Below, piece by piece: positions 7,224-15,280 of a DNA stretch of 37,571 bases. Source of the stretch: an uncultured Erysipelotrichaceae bacterium (lineage in GTDB: Bacteria; Bacillota_I; Bacilli_A; Erysipelotrichales; Erysipelotrichaceae); contig CALVCT010000030.1 in the NCBI GenBank assembly GCA_944326055.1, positions 1-37,571 on the forward strand. Direction: 5' to 3'. Numbering within the stretch: position 1 is the first letter of the stretch; each line of letters begins with the position of its first letter. A program made the translations under genes and the position numbers. Below the pieces are notes generated by a model, which did not search any database, had not been told where the DNA came from, and saw only the letters and a program-made list of their open reading frames with translations.

Positions 7224-7926
7224 ATCGATAGCTCGCTTTCACGCAGTGCTTCATCAAATTCTCTGTGATCTTCGTCTTTGGTGTATGCAAGATGATAGCT
7301 CCTTCTTCTTTATTATCTTCGATAGAAAACGTTAGATCTCTAGAATCGAAGACCGGAACATCATAATACTCTTTGAAGAAATCTTTGTAAACAGGATAGT
7401 GTGTACAACCAAGAACGATAGCTCCTATCTGATCTTTGTCTATATCCTCTAGTTCCTTGAGCAACATCTTTATAACGACACTTCTTTCTTCGCCTTTTTC
7501 GATCATCAAAGCTAGTTTTGGCAAAGACACTGAAAGCACATCATATCCCCTTTTTTCAAGCTCATCTCTATAACGACCCCGCATCTTTGTATAGGTCGTA
7601 GATAAGACTAAGATCTTCTTATCATTTGGTACATCGACTTGTGAGACGGTCTTAGTTATGATGTCATGGACTCTAAGACCATAATCCTTTGTAAAGTCAA
7701 TAGCTGAACACATAGTGTTACAAGCAATAATAAGATCTGTACAATGGCGTCTTCTAAAAAATAAGACGATCTTTTCAAAGATAGCTTTTAGTTCTTCATC
7801 GCTTTTATCGCCATAAGGCATATGTTCTATATCACCATAAAAAAGGACATCTGTATCTTGGTGACTCTTGTGGATACTCTCAAGCAATAGCAGACCACCT
7901 AAGCCTGAATCCATAACTCCGATCAT
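7216..7926 (-). CDS. murI: Glutamate racemase
   Basis: 236-aa Asp/Glu racemase-family enzyme that makes D-glutamate for peptidoglycan. Signature blocks are the substrate-binding IGVMDSGLGG at the N-terminus, YGDIEHMPYGDKS (30-42), the first catalytic cysteine in ACNTM (about 69-73) and the second in LGCTHYP (about 172-178). It is slightly shorter than typical RacE/MurI (about 260 aa), ending soon after the last conserved strand. ATGA overlap with the upstream VanY-like gene and 8-nt overlap with the downstream phosphoesterase. Confidence 0.92.
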   Translation of the reverse strand: MIGVMDSGLGGLLLLESIHKSHQDTDVLFYGDIEHMPYGDKSDEELKAIFEKIVLFFRRRHCTDLIIACNTMCSAIDFTKDYGLRVHDIITKTVSQVDVPNDKKILVLSTTYTKMRGRYRDELEKRGYDVLSVSLPKLALMIEKGEERSVVIKMLLKELEDIDKDQIGAIVLGCTHYPVYKDFFKEYYDVPVFDSRDLTFSIEDNKEEGAIILHTPKTKITENLMKHCVKASYRYD

Positions 7927-8744
7927 GAGCCATCTCCGATATAACGTAGATGAAAAGATTTCCCATCGCTCACAAAACCATACTCATAAGCATGTTCAGA
8001 AAGCCATGAGCTTATCTCTTCATCCGCTTCATAGTCAAAAGCGAGACCTAATTGATGATCAGAGTGACCACTTGCATAGCTAGAGCAGACATCATCGCCA
8101 TCTAGGGAAGCCTGCTTGTCATATGACACATAAGAATGAGTAAAGATAAATGAACTTAGATCACCTATATCATCTTGCATCTTAGTCATCATCTCTTCAA
8201 GTTTTGTGATAGCTTCTTTTCTTAATATCACTTTTTGATCCAAGATCTCTTTTTCAGTAAGATCTTCCGGTGTATATCGATAAACACCGACTTGATCATC
8301 TAAACGCAAAGATAGTTCGATAGGACAAGCTAATGTACCATCAACATCATCAGCGTAAAACTCCATCAGCATCTTCACGTCGTAGCATGTACTTAGCTCT
8401 ACGATCTCATCATAGAGATCCAAAGCGATCATCTCTTCAGTCAATTCAACGACTTCTTTATCACTGAGACTTGGATCAGCATCCTTGATCGTATTGTATT
8501 CATCTATATGATAGATATCAAAACCATCATATGTCACATATTCAATGAAATAAGCAGGTGCGATATCAAATTCGATGATATACTCGATCTCCACATCATC
8601 TAGGTTGTTTCTGATCAATTCGCGATTTTCTTCATTCTGATACGGATAACGTGAGAGCACATCAAAATTATCGTTCATATGAGTGAAACACAAAACAAAG
8701 ATAAAAACGATCGCTACGACAAGTAGAGCTCTTTTAAACACCAT
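7923..8744 (-). CDS. VanY/DdcY-like LAS-family carboxypeptidase homologue lacking the catalytic Glu
   Basis: 273-aa protein with an N-terminal membrane anchor (about residues 5-20) and a C-terminal peptidase_M15B-like domain. The zinc ligands appear intact: SDHQLGLAFD (His230, Asp237) and the final His265 in FHLRYIG. In active D,D-carboxypeptidases the last ligand sits in an ExxH motif (EPWHxRY), whose Glu is the general base; here the same position reads K-S-F-H (Lys262). The residue was checked on the nucleotide sequence. The protein may therefore be an inactive wall-binding or regulatory homologue, or use another base. Its neighbours murI and, further away, murE make a peptidoglycan role reasonable. 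No SD-to-start conflict. Confidence 0.75.
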   Translation of the reverse strand: MVFKRALLVVAIVFIFVLCFTHMNDNFDVLSRYPYQNEENRELIRNNLDDVEIEYIIEFDIAPAYFIEYVTYDGFDIYHIDEYNTIKDADPSLSDKEVVELTEEMIALDLYDEIVELSTCYDVKMLMEFYADDVDGTLACPIELSLRLDDQVGVYRYTPEDLTEKEILDQKVILRKEAITKLEEMMTKMQDDIGDLSSFIFTHSYVSYDKQASLDGDDVCSSYASGHSDHQLGLAFDYEADEEISSWLSEHAYEYGFVSDGKSFHLRYIGDGS

Positions 8745-8756
8745 ACGAATATTATA

Positions 8757-9266
8757 CTATCTTAAAAGCCAATCGGCACCCTTGATCGTCTCTTGGTCAC
8801 ATAAGCCATCAAATCCCAACTGACGACGACATTCATAGATAGCTATCGCTACACAATTAGAAAGATTCAAGCTCCTAGCTTCTTTGACCATCGGGATACG
8901 ATAAGTATCTCTAAGATGATCCTTAAGGATAGCCTTAGGGATGCCTGTTGATTCCTTGCCAAAGATAAGATAAGTATCTTCAACATCTCTATCAAAGACG
9001 CATTCTTCAAAGCCTTTTTGACCATAACGCGAAAAATAGATGAATGCTCCGCTGTTTTGATCTAAGAAGTCGCTGTAATCTTTATATACGTGGTAATCGA
9101 CGTCTTTAACATAATCCATGCCTGCTCTTTTAAGATGTCTTTCATCAAGATGGAAACCTAAAGGCTCGATGAGATGCAACTTGCAATCAAAAGCCATACA
9201 AGAGCGCATGATATTTCCTGTATTCTGGGGTATCTCTGGTTCATACAATACGATATTGATCGACAT
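8757..9266 (-). CDS. trmL: tRNA (cytidine/uridine-34-2'-O)-methyltransferase
   Basis: 169-aa SPOUT-family enzyme that 2'-O-methylates the wobble nucleotide of tRNA-Leu. The TrmL start (INIVLYEPEIPQNTGNIMR) and the knot motifs are clear: YLIFGKESTGIP (about 98-109), IPMVKEARSLNLSNCVAIAIYE (about 124-145). Standard length. Its ATG overlaps the stop of the upstream DUF1461 gene by one base (TGATG). Confidence 0.95.
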   Translation of the reverse strand: MSINIVLYEPEIPQNTGNIMRSCMAFDCKLHLIEPLGFHLDERHLKRAGMDYVKDVDYHVYKDYSDFLDQNSGAFIYFSRYGQKGFEECVFDRDVEDTYLIFGKESTGIPKAILKDHLRDTYRIPMVKEARSLNLSNCVAIAIYECRRQLGFDGLCDQETIKGADWLLR

Positions 9267-9943
9267 CAGATCATCTCCTTTCTTTTAAAGTGAGCCATCG
9301 CTAGATAGACGATGACTAAGATGGTCAAAAAGACGACGATGATCATCATTACGAGATCGAAGAAGAAAGTCTCGGGGACCATCATGATGAGTCGATCTGT
9401 CAGAGGATCAAGAAGCCAAAGATCGTTACTGAAGAAGATCCTATGAAATGTCGTCCAAAAAAGATAAAAGTCACTCAGCGCAAAGACAGCTAAAGCGGCA
9501 ACTATCGACGCAAAGACGATAAGGACTCGCTTATAAGCATTCGCTAAGAGCTTAAAGATCTTACCTTTATACTTGATCGATAGATAGATGATCGAGATAA
9601 GAAAGACCACTAAGGCTATATAACGCACGGTACTAACGGCTGTATAGAGATCTCGCACATCGACCATGTGTTCTTTTTCTTTCGCATTGAACATCTCGAC
9701 TTGATCATCATCGATCATCACTTCAAGATCGAGCGTCTCATATCTTCCTTTGATATATCCTAGTAGTACGTCTGTTGCTTCATCAAGACTTCCATCATCG
9801 ATGCCTATGATATCCGCTACATCATTCTTCTCATATTCATACGCATAGAATGCTTCATTGAAAGCGCAGATATCGATGACACTTACGAAACTGAAGATGA
9901 TGATCGCTATGGCGATGATATGAGCTAAGACCTTATCTTTCAA
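9266..9943 (-). CDS. TIGR01906/DUF1461 integral membrane protein
   Basis: 225-aa protein with a hydrophobic N-terminal segment (9-28), an extracytoplasmic loop and three further membrane helices (about 108-126, 140-160 and 196-218). The family hallmarks are FNAKEKEHMVDVRDLY (about 85-100) and TFHRIFFSNDLWLLDPLTD (about 165-183), ending in PETFF. Members are widespread in Firmicutes and usually occur near trmL or other housekeeping genes; biochemical function is unknown. The gene overlaps rdgB by 11 nt. Confidence 0.88.
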   Translation of the reverse strand: MKDKVLAHIIAIAIIIFSFVSVIDICAFNEAFYAYEYEKNDVADIIGIDDGSLDEATDVLLGYIKGRYETLDLEVMIDDDQVEMFNAKEKEHMVDVRDLYTAVSTVRYIALVVFLISIIYLSIKYKGKIFKLLANAYKRVLIVFASIVAALAVFALSDFYLFWTTFHRIFFSNDLWLLDPLTDRLIMMVPETFFFDLVMMIIVVFLTILVIVYLAMAHFKRKEMI

Positions 9944-10508
9944 GATAGTCCACCAGTTTTTTGATAGCTAAAGAACGATGTGAGATCGCATTCTTCATAT
10001 CACTATCCATCATGGCAAAAGTCATGTCTTGACCTTCAGGAATAAAGATAGGATCATAGCCAAAGCCATTATCACCACTTGGAACATCAGCGATCTTGCC
10101 GTGTAAGATGCCTTCAAAAAAATGCACATCTTCATCGATTAGACAGATCACACAAGTGTAATAGGCATGACGATCTTTGATATCGCGCATGACCTTGGTG
10201 ATGAGCTTATTCTTTTCTTCATAGTCAAGATGATCTAAAAAACGGGCACTGTGGATATCAGGATAGCCACCAAGATAGTCGATCGATATCCCGCTATCAT
10301 CAGCGATGACAGGCATATGATAGATATCATGGTAGAACTTGGCTTTGATATAGGCATTAGCCTTGAAGCTATCGCCATCTTCAATAGGTTCTCTGATGTC
10401 ATTTAGATCATCTGTACCGATGACCCTTATACCATATGGCTTTAGGATCTTCTGGAATTCTTCTTTTTTATGAGCGTTGTGGCTCGCTAATAATATCTCT
10501 TTTATCAT
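9933..10508 (-). CDS. rdgB: dITP/XTP pyrophosphatase (RdgB/HAM1)
   Basis: Nucleotide-pool sanitising enzyme that hydrolyses non-canonical purine nucleoside triphosphates to monophosphates. HAM1 motifs: LLASHNAHKKEEF at the start, IADDSGISIDYLGGYPDIHSARF in the middle, SGDNGFGYDPIF and the C-terminal SHRSLAIKKL. The ATG at 10508 matches the family N-terminus; a TTG 24 nt upstream is the alternative. Neither start has a recognisable SD. First gene of the six-gene operon ending at the phosphoesterase. Its 5' end lies only 11 bp from the divergent LicA-like gene. Confidence 0.93.
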   Translation of the reverse strand: MIKEILLASHNAHKKEEFQKILKPYGIRVIGTDDLNDIREPIEDGDSFKANAYIKAKFYHDIYHMPVIADDSGISIDYLGGYPDIHSARFLDHLDYEEKNKLITKVMRDIKDRHAYYTCVICLIDEDVHFFEGILHGKIADVPSGDNGFGYDPIFIPEGQDMTFAMMDSDMKNAISHRSLAIKKLVDYLER

Positions 10509-10513
10509 ATAAT
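10508..10513 (+). promoter_or_regulatory. -10 element of the LicA-like/DagK/DinJ unit
   Basis: Perfect TATAAT ending 6 nt before the ATG at 10520, which puts the expected transcription start on or next to the start codon. There is no SD and only a weak -35 candidate. It overlaps the rdgB start codon on the other strand. Confidence 0.5.
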
Positions 10514-10519
10514 CTAACC

Positions 10520-11344
10520 ATGGAACTTTCAAATCTACTTAAAGGATTATATCACAAAGATATAGAGTGTACTAAGACAAATCTTGGCTTGACCAATACG
10601 ATATACAAAGCGACGATCGATGGCATGAAAGTTGCTATCCGTGTTCCGAATGATGATATCCATCATCTCATCGTCCACGATGAAAAAAAGATCTTGGATC
10701 TGATCAAGACGACCGATCTAGATGTCGATGAGATCTACTATGACAAAAAGACACACATAAGGATCACTCGCTGGATAGACGGTGCTAAGACATTTTCTGA
10801 ATGTCATGATATCGATAAAGATATGAGAGCAGTGACACTGATCAAGAAACTTCATGGCCATAGGTTCAAAGTAAATGATGTGTTTGATCCAAAAAAACTA
10901 TATCTCGATTTTAAAAGCTTAGTGACCCATAGATTATATGACTATGAAAGATATGAAGATCTCTTTGATGATTATGAGAAGATCGATCATGAGCTCATCT
11001 TGTGCCACAACGATCTAGTCAGTGGTAACTTCTTGCTCAAAGACGGCTGTGATCATCTCATCGATTACGAATATGCTGCGATGAATGACCCCTTCTTTGA
11101 TCTTATGTCTTTTATCAGTGAGAATAATATCGATGATATCGATCGAAGAAACGCGATCATCTTTTCTTATCTTGAAAGAGAGCCCAGTCATAAAGAAAGA
11201 ATCGAGCTCCATATCACAGAAATGATGATGGATCTGTTGTGGGCGATGTGGGCCAATATGTTATACTGCACAAGGAAAGAAGATGTGTATCTTGAGATAG
11301 CTGAAGATAAATATGCACATCTTAGTCGAGGTATCACTAAATGA
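10520..11344 (+). CDS. LicA/choline-kinase-like phosphotransferase
   Basis: 274-aa protein of the choline/ethanolamine kinase-like branch of the APH fold. It shows LGLTNTIYKA near the N-terminus (ATP-loop equivalent), a Brenner-type catalytic motif CHNDLVSGNFLL (about 161-172) and the metal-binding IDYEYAAMNDPFFDL (about 180-194). Members phosphorylate choline, ethanolamine or related small alcohols; the substrate cannot be told here. The ATG at 10520 is preferred over an upstream one inside rdgB because it matches the domain boundary. No SD; the mRNA may be leaderless. It overlaps the DagK-like gene by ATGA, which suggests a shared role in lipid or surface-polymer head-group metabolism (inference). 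Confidence 0.8.
   Translation: MELSNLLKGLYHKDIECTKTNLGLTNTIYKATIDGMKVAIRVPNDDIHHLIVHDEKKILDLIKTTDLDVDEIYYDKKTHIRITRWIDGAKTFSECHDIDKDMRAVTLIKKLHGHRFKVNDVFDPKKLYLDFKSLVTHRLYDYERYEDLFDDYEKIDHELILCHNDLVSGNFLLKDGCDHLIDYEYAAMNDPFFDLMSFISENNIDDIDRRNAIIFSYLEREPSHKERIELHITEMMMDLLWAMWANMLYCTRKEDVYLEIAEDKYAHLSRGITK
10546..10554 (-). promoter_or_regulatory. Extended -10 promoter of the rdgB operon
   Basis: TGATATAAT on the minus strand, a perfect TGnTATAAT extended -10, lying inside the coding sequence of the divergent LicA-like gene. Predicted transcription start near 10539, about 30 nt upstream of the rdgB ATG. Confidence 0.55.
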
Positions 11345-12219
11345 AACACATCTTTATCGTCAATAAGATCAGTGGCAAAGGTCAGAATATGGCTCTCATG
11401 GGCTATCTCAAAGATGTCCTTTTAGCTCTTGGTGTCGATCATGAGATCAGACTCACACAATATCCAAGACACGCAAAGGCAATAGCCAAGGAATATGTGG
11501 ATATAGAAGATGTCGTCCTCTATTCGATGGGTGGTGATGGGACCTTATACGAAGTGATCAACGGAATGGACTTAAGACAGCCGCTAGGGGTCATTCCTAC
11601 AGGTTCAGGCAATGATTTCTATCGCATCTTTGATAATAAAGAGGTCTATGATATCAAAGAGATCTTAGATAGAACTATCAAAGCAGATACAAGATCGATC
11701 GATCTTGGAAGTTTTGATGATACGCGTTTCATCAATACGCTCTCGATCGGCATCGATGCTAAGATCAATGAAGATGCCTCTTATCTTATACGGAAGTCTT
11801 TGATCACTAAAGGTCCAGCTTATATCGGAGCGATAGCTAAAAATGTCATCATCCCTAAAGCGACCAAACTCAGGATAGAGATCGATGGTGAGCTCTATGA
11901 AGATGAAGAATTCATATGTGCGATCATGAATGGTGAGTATTATGGAAACGGTAAACATTCTGCACCACAAGCCAAGATCGATGATGGCTATCTCGATGTG
12001 ACTTTAGCACCTAAATGCCCATTCTATAAAGTCTACCCGAAGCTCATCAAATATCTTGATGGCAAACATCTTGATGATCCTTTTTTTCAGATACTCAAGG
12101 CAAAAGAGATCAGGATCAAAAGTCCAGAGCCATTTGTCTATCAAGCTGATGGTGAAAACTATCATGGTGATAGTCTAGATATCAAAATATTAGAAAAGAG
12201 CTTGAAGCTCAAGATCTGA
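11341..12219 (+). CDS. DagK/YegS-family lipid kinase
   Basis: 292-aa diacylglycerol-kinase catalytic-domain protein. The ATP-binding region has SMGGDGTLYEVINGM (about 62-76) and IPTGSGNDFYR (about 85-95); the C-terminal lobe includes ICAIMNGEYYGNGKHSAPQA and the late ADGE segment. YegS/DagK enzymes phosphorylate diacylglycerol or related lipids; in Gram-positives DgkB recycles diacylglycerol released by lipoteichoic acid synthesis, which would fit the LTA-synthase-like gene in this window, but substrate is inference. Second gene of a three-gene plus-strand unit. Confidence 0.88.
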   Translation: MKHIFIVNKISGKGQNMALMGYLKDVLLALGVDHEIRLTQYPRHAKAIAKEYVDIEDVVLYSMGGDGTLYEVINGMDLRQPLGVIPTGSGNDFYRIFDNKEVYDIKEILDRTIKADTRSIDLGSFDDTRFINTLSIGIDAKINEDASYLIRKSLITKGPAYIGAIAKNVIIPKATKLRIEIDGELYEDEEFICAIMNGEYYGNGKHSAPQAKIDDGYLDVTLAPKCPFYKVYPKLIKYLDGKHLDDPFFQILKAKEIRIKSPEPFVYQADGENYHGDSLDIKILEKSLKLKI

Positions 12220-12226
12220 GGTGTAT

Positions 12227-12454
12227 ATGACAAATAAAACAGTAAATGTAACGATCAGGATGGATGAAAAAGTAAAAGAAAGAGCTGAAGTACTGTTCAA
12301 TGAACTCGGCATGAACATGACGACAGCTATCAATATCTTTCTTAAACAAGCCATTCGTGATAATGGCATCCCTTTCAAGATCGATGCCTTCAGTAAGACT
12401 AAAGATATAAAGACGACCATCGATGATGACGATGATCTAAAAGACATCTTTTAG
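12227..12454 (+). CDS. RelB/DinJ-family antitoxin, apparently orphan
   Basis: 75-aa protein with a ribbon-helix-helix N-terminus typical of DinJ/RelB: VNVTIRMDEKVKERAEVLF, then ELGMNMTTAINIFLKQAIRDNGIPF. The C-terminal tail is acidic, as in toxin-binding antitoxins. SD GAGGTG immediately precedes the ATG at 12227; a GTG at 12221 is an alternative. No YafQ/RelE-type toxin lies on either side: the upstream gene is DagK-like and the downstream gene is convergent phoH. It may regulate in trans or act as an antidote to a distant toxin. Confidence 0.82.
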   Translation: MTNKTVNVTIRMDEKVKERAEVLFNELGMNMTTAINIFLKQAIRDNGIPFKIDAFSKTKDIKTTIDDDDDLKDIF

Positions 12455-13404
12455 TGGTCATAACGTTCGATGATCTCTCTTACCAGTGGATGACGCACGA
12501 CATCAGCACCTTTAAGAGAAACGATCTGGATGTCTTCTAATGCTTGAAGCTTACCTATCGCATCTTTGAGTCCAGAGACGTCATTTTTATTCGTTATGCG
12601 GTCGATCTGTGAAAGATCGCCAGTGATGACCATCTTCGAATCATGACCTAGTCTCGTCAAAAACATGAACATCTGCATACTAGTGGTATTCTGTGCTTCA
12701 TCAAGGATGATGAAGGCATCGTTGAGACTACGTCCACGCATATAAGCTAATGGGATTATCTCGATGGTCTTTCTTTCGATGAGCGTCTCAGTGCGTTCAT
12801 GTCCTAACAGTTCATCTAAGGCATCGTAAAGTGGCATTAGATAAGGATCTACCTTCTCTTTGAGATCACCAGGAAGAAAGCCTAATGACTCTCCAGCTTC
12901 GACGACAGGTCTAGTCAAAACGATCTTCTTGATCTTATCGCTCTTTAGAGCTTTGATCGCCATGACTACCGCAAGATAAGTCTTGCCGGAACCTGCAGGC
13001 CCATCGACGATCGTCACAGTCGCATCTTCTATCGCTTTTACAAGTCGCATCTGCCCGATAGTCTTGGCTCTGATCGGCCGATTATTAAAGTCCTGGATAA
13101 GGATCTTGCGATGTAAGTCGTCATAATATACTTTATCGTCACTCTTCACAGCTTCATATGATCTTTTAAGTATCTCGATATCGATATGTTGGTGGTTTTT
13201 GATCAAGTGTACTAAACTGTCGATATGCTTTTCGAAAAGTCGATAGACACTATCTTTATCTGTCAAGATCTTGATCTCATCATCGCGGATGACGATAGCT
13301 GTCGCATATAATTTCTCTAAAGCTTTGATATTGGCATCATCAACGCCCGAGAGCTCCATGAGTCCATCATAATCAAGATCTAATAAAACAGCTCTATATT
13401 CCAA
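12451..13404 (-). CDS. phoH: PhoH-like ATPase (YbeZ/PhoL type)
   Basis: 317-aa protein with an N-terminal KH-like region followed by the PhoH P-loop domain: Walker A GPAGSGKT (135-142), TRPVVEAGESLGFLPGD (164-180), and Walker B FIILDEAQNTT (231-241) followed by GDLSQID. PhoH proteins are linked to RNA metabolism and often to YbeY. The start is TTG (13402-13404), supported by SD AGAGGTG 7 nt upstream and by the family N-terminus. Its TAA and the TAG of the convergent antitoxin gene share bases, leaving no room for a terminator. Confidence 0.93.
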   Translation of the reverse strand: MEYRAVLLDLDYDGLMELSGVDDANIKALEKLYATAIVIRDDEIKILTDKDSVYRLFEKHIDSLVHLIKNHQHIDIEILKRSYEAVKSDDKVYYDDLHRKILIQDFNNRPIRAKTIGQMRLVKAIEDATVTIVDGPAGSGKTYLAVVMAIKALKSDKIKKIVLTRPVVEAGESLGFLPGDLKEKVDPYLMPLYDALDELLGHERTETLIERKTIEIIPLAYMRGRSLNDAFIILDEAQNTTSMQMFMFLTRLGHDSKMVITGDLSQIDRITNKNDVSGLKDAIGKLQALEDIQIVSLKGADVVRHPLVREIIERYDH

Positions 13405-13424
13405 TATATCTCACCTCTTTTCAT

Positions 13425-13430
13425 ATTATA
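13425..13430 (-). promoter_or_regulatory. -10 element upstream of phoH
   Basis: TATAAT on the minus strand, 20 nt upstream of the TTG start with the SD between. No convincing -35; the gene may also receive read-through from rpsU. Confidence 0.35.
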
Positions 13431-13445
13431 TAACAGGTATAAGAA

Positions 13446-13468
13446 AAGCCGAAAGCTAGTTTCGACTT
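13446..13468 (-). terminator. Intrinsic terminator after rpsU
   Basis: AAGTCGAAA/TTTCGGCTT, 9-bp stem including one T-G pair, 5-nt loop, followed by TTCTTAT. It overlaps the rpsU stop codon. The interrupted T tract suggests partial termination. Confidence 0.6.
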
Positions 13469-13646
13469 ATTTTCCTCTTCTCACTTTACGTGCAGCTTCT
13501 GATTTGAGCTTACGTTTGACGCCTGGTTTGACGTAGTATTCGCGTTTGCGTGCCTCCATAAGGGTGCCATTACGTGATACTTGTCTCTTGAATCTTCTTA
13601 AAGCATCATCGAGAGCTTCGTTCTCTTTGACTACGACCTTTGCCAT
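13467..13646 (-). CDS. rpsU: 30S ribosomal protein S21
   Basis: 59-aa basic protein with the S21 pattern: [20 protein letters not shown], then [21 protein letters not shown] and an Ala/Arg/Lys tail. S21 assists initiation-site selection on the 30S subunit. Two tandem ATGs (13649 and 13646) follow the SD AGGGGTG; the second matches the usual family start and gives better spacing. It has its own promoter and a following terminator. Confidence 0.96.
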   Translation of the reverse strand: MAKVVVKENEALDDALRRFKRQVSRNGTLMEARKREYYVKPGVKRKLKSEAARKVRRGK

Positions 13647-13678
13647 CATTTGTCACCCCTTTCCTTAAAGGCTAGACT

Positions 13679-13707
13679 ATTTTACGACATCGACGCAAAA
13701 GATACAA
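13679..13707 (-). promoter_or_regulatory. Promoter of rpsU
   Basis: Minus-strand TTGTAT (13702-13707), 17-nt spacer, TAAAAT (13679-13684), just after the asparaginase gene and about 33 nt upstream of rpsU. Confidence 0.55.
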
Positions 13708-13709
13708 GT

Positions 13710-14642
13710 TCAACTTGTTTCTTTTTTGAGCCAATCGGCACGAAAGACATCATCAACTTCAATATATCTCGCTACTTTAGTGTCATCAATGACAACGCGA
13801 TAAGTCTTTAATCGATCATTAAAAGCTGTCACAAAACTGAAACTGTCGATATTTGTATATGCACCGATATCTCCATCTTTAGATAGAGCGACGATACTGA
13901 TATCACGTGCTTGATGGCCTTTTTTCTCATAGCGTTCTAAAAAGGAAGTCAAAGCTATCCGCGTCGCATCACTTGGACTCTTTCCCTCTTTCATCAACCT
14001 TACGACTTCATATGAGAGAATGCCCTTCATGATGTCTTCGCCGACGCCAGTAGCACACGCTCCACCTATCTCGCTGTCGACATAAAAACCGCTGCCGATG
14101 ATCGCTGAATCGCCAAGACGGCCAGGGTGTTTATAGAAAAGCCCGCTAGTCGATGTGCCAGCCGTCATCGAACCTTTCATGTCAAGGACGACAGCACCGA
14201 CAGTATCGTGACCATCATAAGCTTTAAGTGCTGACTCTCTTTTTTCTTCATAGCGTTTTCTCGCCTTATCTGTCAGCATCTTCTTTTCTTTAAAACCATG
14301 AGCACTAGCGTATCGGTCAGCACCTTTTCCCACAAGCATGTTACAGATCTCTTCGTCCATCAAAGATGAAGCGACCGCAATAGGACTCTCGTGATCCTGC
14401 ATAGCACCGACAGCGCCGAAAGCTAGAGTATCACCATCCATGATCGCACTATCAAGCTCGACGACGCCTTCAGCATTGGGAAGTCCACCATAGCCGACGC
14501 TTTGAAGACGGGCATCATCTTCAACAGTGCGCACAAGTGCGATAAGTGCTTCCCTTGCGCTTTTTCCTTCTTTCAAATACTTCTGAGCCTTTATGACGCC
14601 CTCTTCAGCCATGAGCCATGTTGCAATGATCGCGTAATTCAT
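13710..14642 (-). CDS. N4-(beta-GlcNAc)-L-asparaginase/isoaspartyl-peptidase-like Ntn hydrolase
   Basis: 310-aa member of the T2 Ntn-hydrolase family. The autocleavage site is GHDTVGAVVLD with Thr147 as the new N-terminal nucleophile; downstream are AGTSTSGLFYKHPGRLGDSA and GSGFYVDSEIGGACATGVGE, the substrate-binding blocks of aspartylglucosaminidase. It would be made as a precursor that splits into alpha (1-146) and beta (147-310) chains. No signal peptide, so cytoplasmic. ATGA overlap with deoC. Whether it hydrolyses GlcNAc-Asn, Asn or isoaspartyl peptides is not decidable here. A short hairpin (13704-13718) overlaps its stop. Confidence 0.88.
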   Translation of the reverse strand: MNYAIIATWLMAEEGVIKAQKYLKEGKSAREALIALVRTVEDDARLQSVGYGGLPNAEGVVELDSAIMDGDTLAFGAVGAMQDHESPIAVASSLMDEEICNMLVGKGADRYASAHGFKEKKMLTDKARKRYEEKRESALKAYDGHDTVGAVVLDMKGSMTAGTSTSGLFYKHPGRLGDSAIIGSGFYVDSEIGGACATGVGEDIMKGILSYEVVRLMKEGKSPSDATRIALTSFLERYEKKGHQARDISIVALSKDGDIGAYTNIDSFSFVTAFNDRLKTYRVVIDDTKVARYIEVDDVFRADWLKKETS

Positions 14643-15280
14643 CCTTCTAATAATTTGACGCCGCTAGAGGTACCGATACGATCAGCTCCAAGTTGGATCA
14701 TCTTAAGGAAGTCGTCATGGGTTCTAACACCACCAGCAGCTTTTACCTTACATCTATCGCCAACACATTCCTTAAGAAGCTTCACATCTTCAAATGTTGC
14801 GCCATGAGTCGAGAAACCTGTCGACGTCTTGACAAAGTCTGCCTTAGCCTCAAGTATGCACTCGCAAGCCGCCTTTTTTTCATCGTCACTTAAAAGACAA
14901 GTCTCGATGATGACTTTGAGCACATGATCACCACAAGCTTCTTTGACTTTAGCTATCTCATCTCTTACATACTCTAGTTCATGATCTTTAAGCTTAGCGA
15001 TGTTTAGGACCATATCTATTTCATCAGCGCCTTTTTTGATCGCATCTTTAGTTTCATAGACCTTAGCTTCTGTCGTCATCTGGCCTAAAGGGAAACCGAT
15101 GACAGTACAGACACCTACATCACTATCAGCTAAAAGCTCCTTAGCGAGTTCGATATACGATGGATTGATACAGACAGTCTTAAAACCGTGATCTTTAGCT
15201 TCCTTGCATAGCTTTTTGATGTCTTCTCTTCTTGCGTCAGCCTTCAATTGTGTGTGGTCGATATATTTCGCTAGTTCCAT
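14639..15280 (-). CDS. deoC: Deoxyribose-phosphate aldolase
   Basis: 213-aa class I aldolase that cleaves 2-deoxyribose-5-phosphate to glyceraldehyde-3-phosphate and acetaldehyde in deoxynucleoside catabolism. Catalytic residues are in place: Schiff-base Lys151 in FVKTSTGFSTHGAT and the activating Lys180 in KVKAAGGVR; the N-terminal IDHTQLK motif is typical. The ATG at 15280 has a strong SD (AAGGAGGAG) even though it lies 44 nt inside the 3' end of murE. No other deo genes are in the window. Confidence 0.96.
   Translation of the reverse strand: MELAKYIDHTQLKADARREDIKKLCKEAKDHGFKTVCINPSYIELAKELLADSDVGVCTVIGFPLGQMTTEAKVYETKDAIKKGADEIDMVLNIAKLKDHELEYVRDEIAKVKEACGDHVLKVIIETCLLSDDEKKAACECILEAKADFVKTSTGFSTHGATFEDVKLLKECVGDRCKVKAAGGVRTHDDFLKMIQLGADRIGTSSGVKLLEG

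Noticed and set aside
14502-14807. Plus-strand ORF across the deoC/asparaginase junction
   Set aside because: Antisense to two well-supported enzymes, no SD and no recognisable domain.
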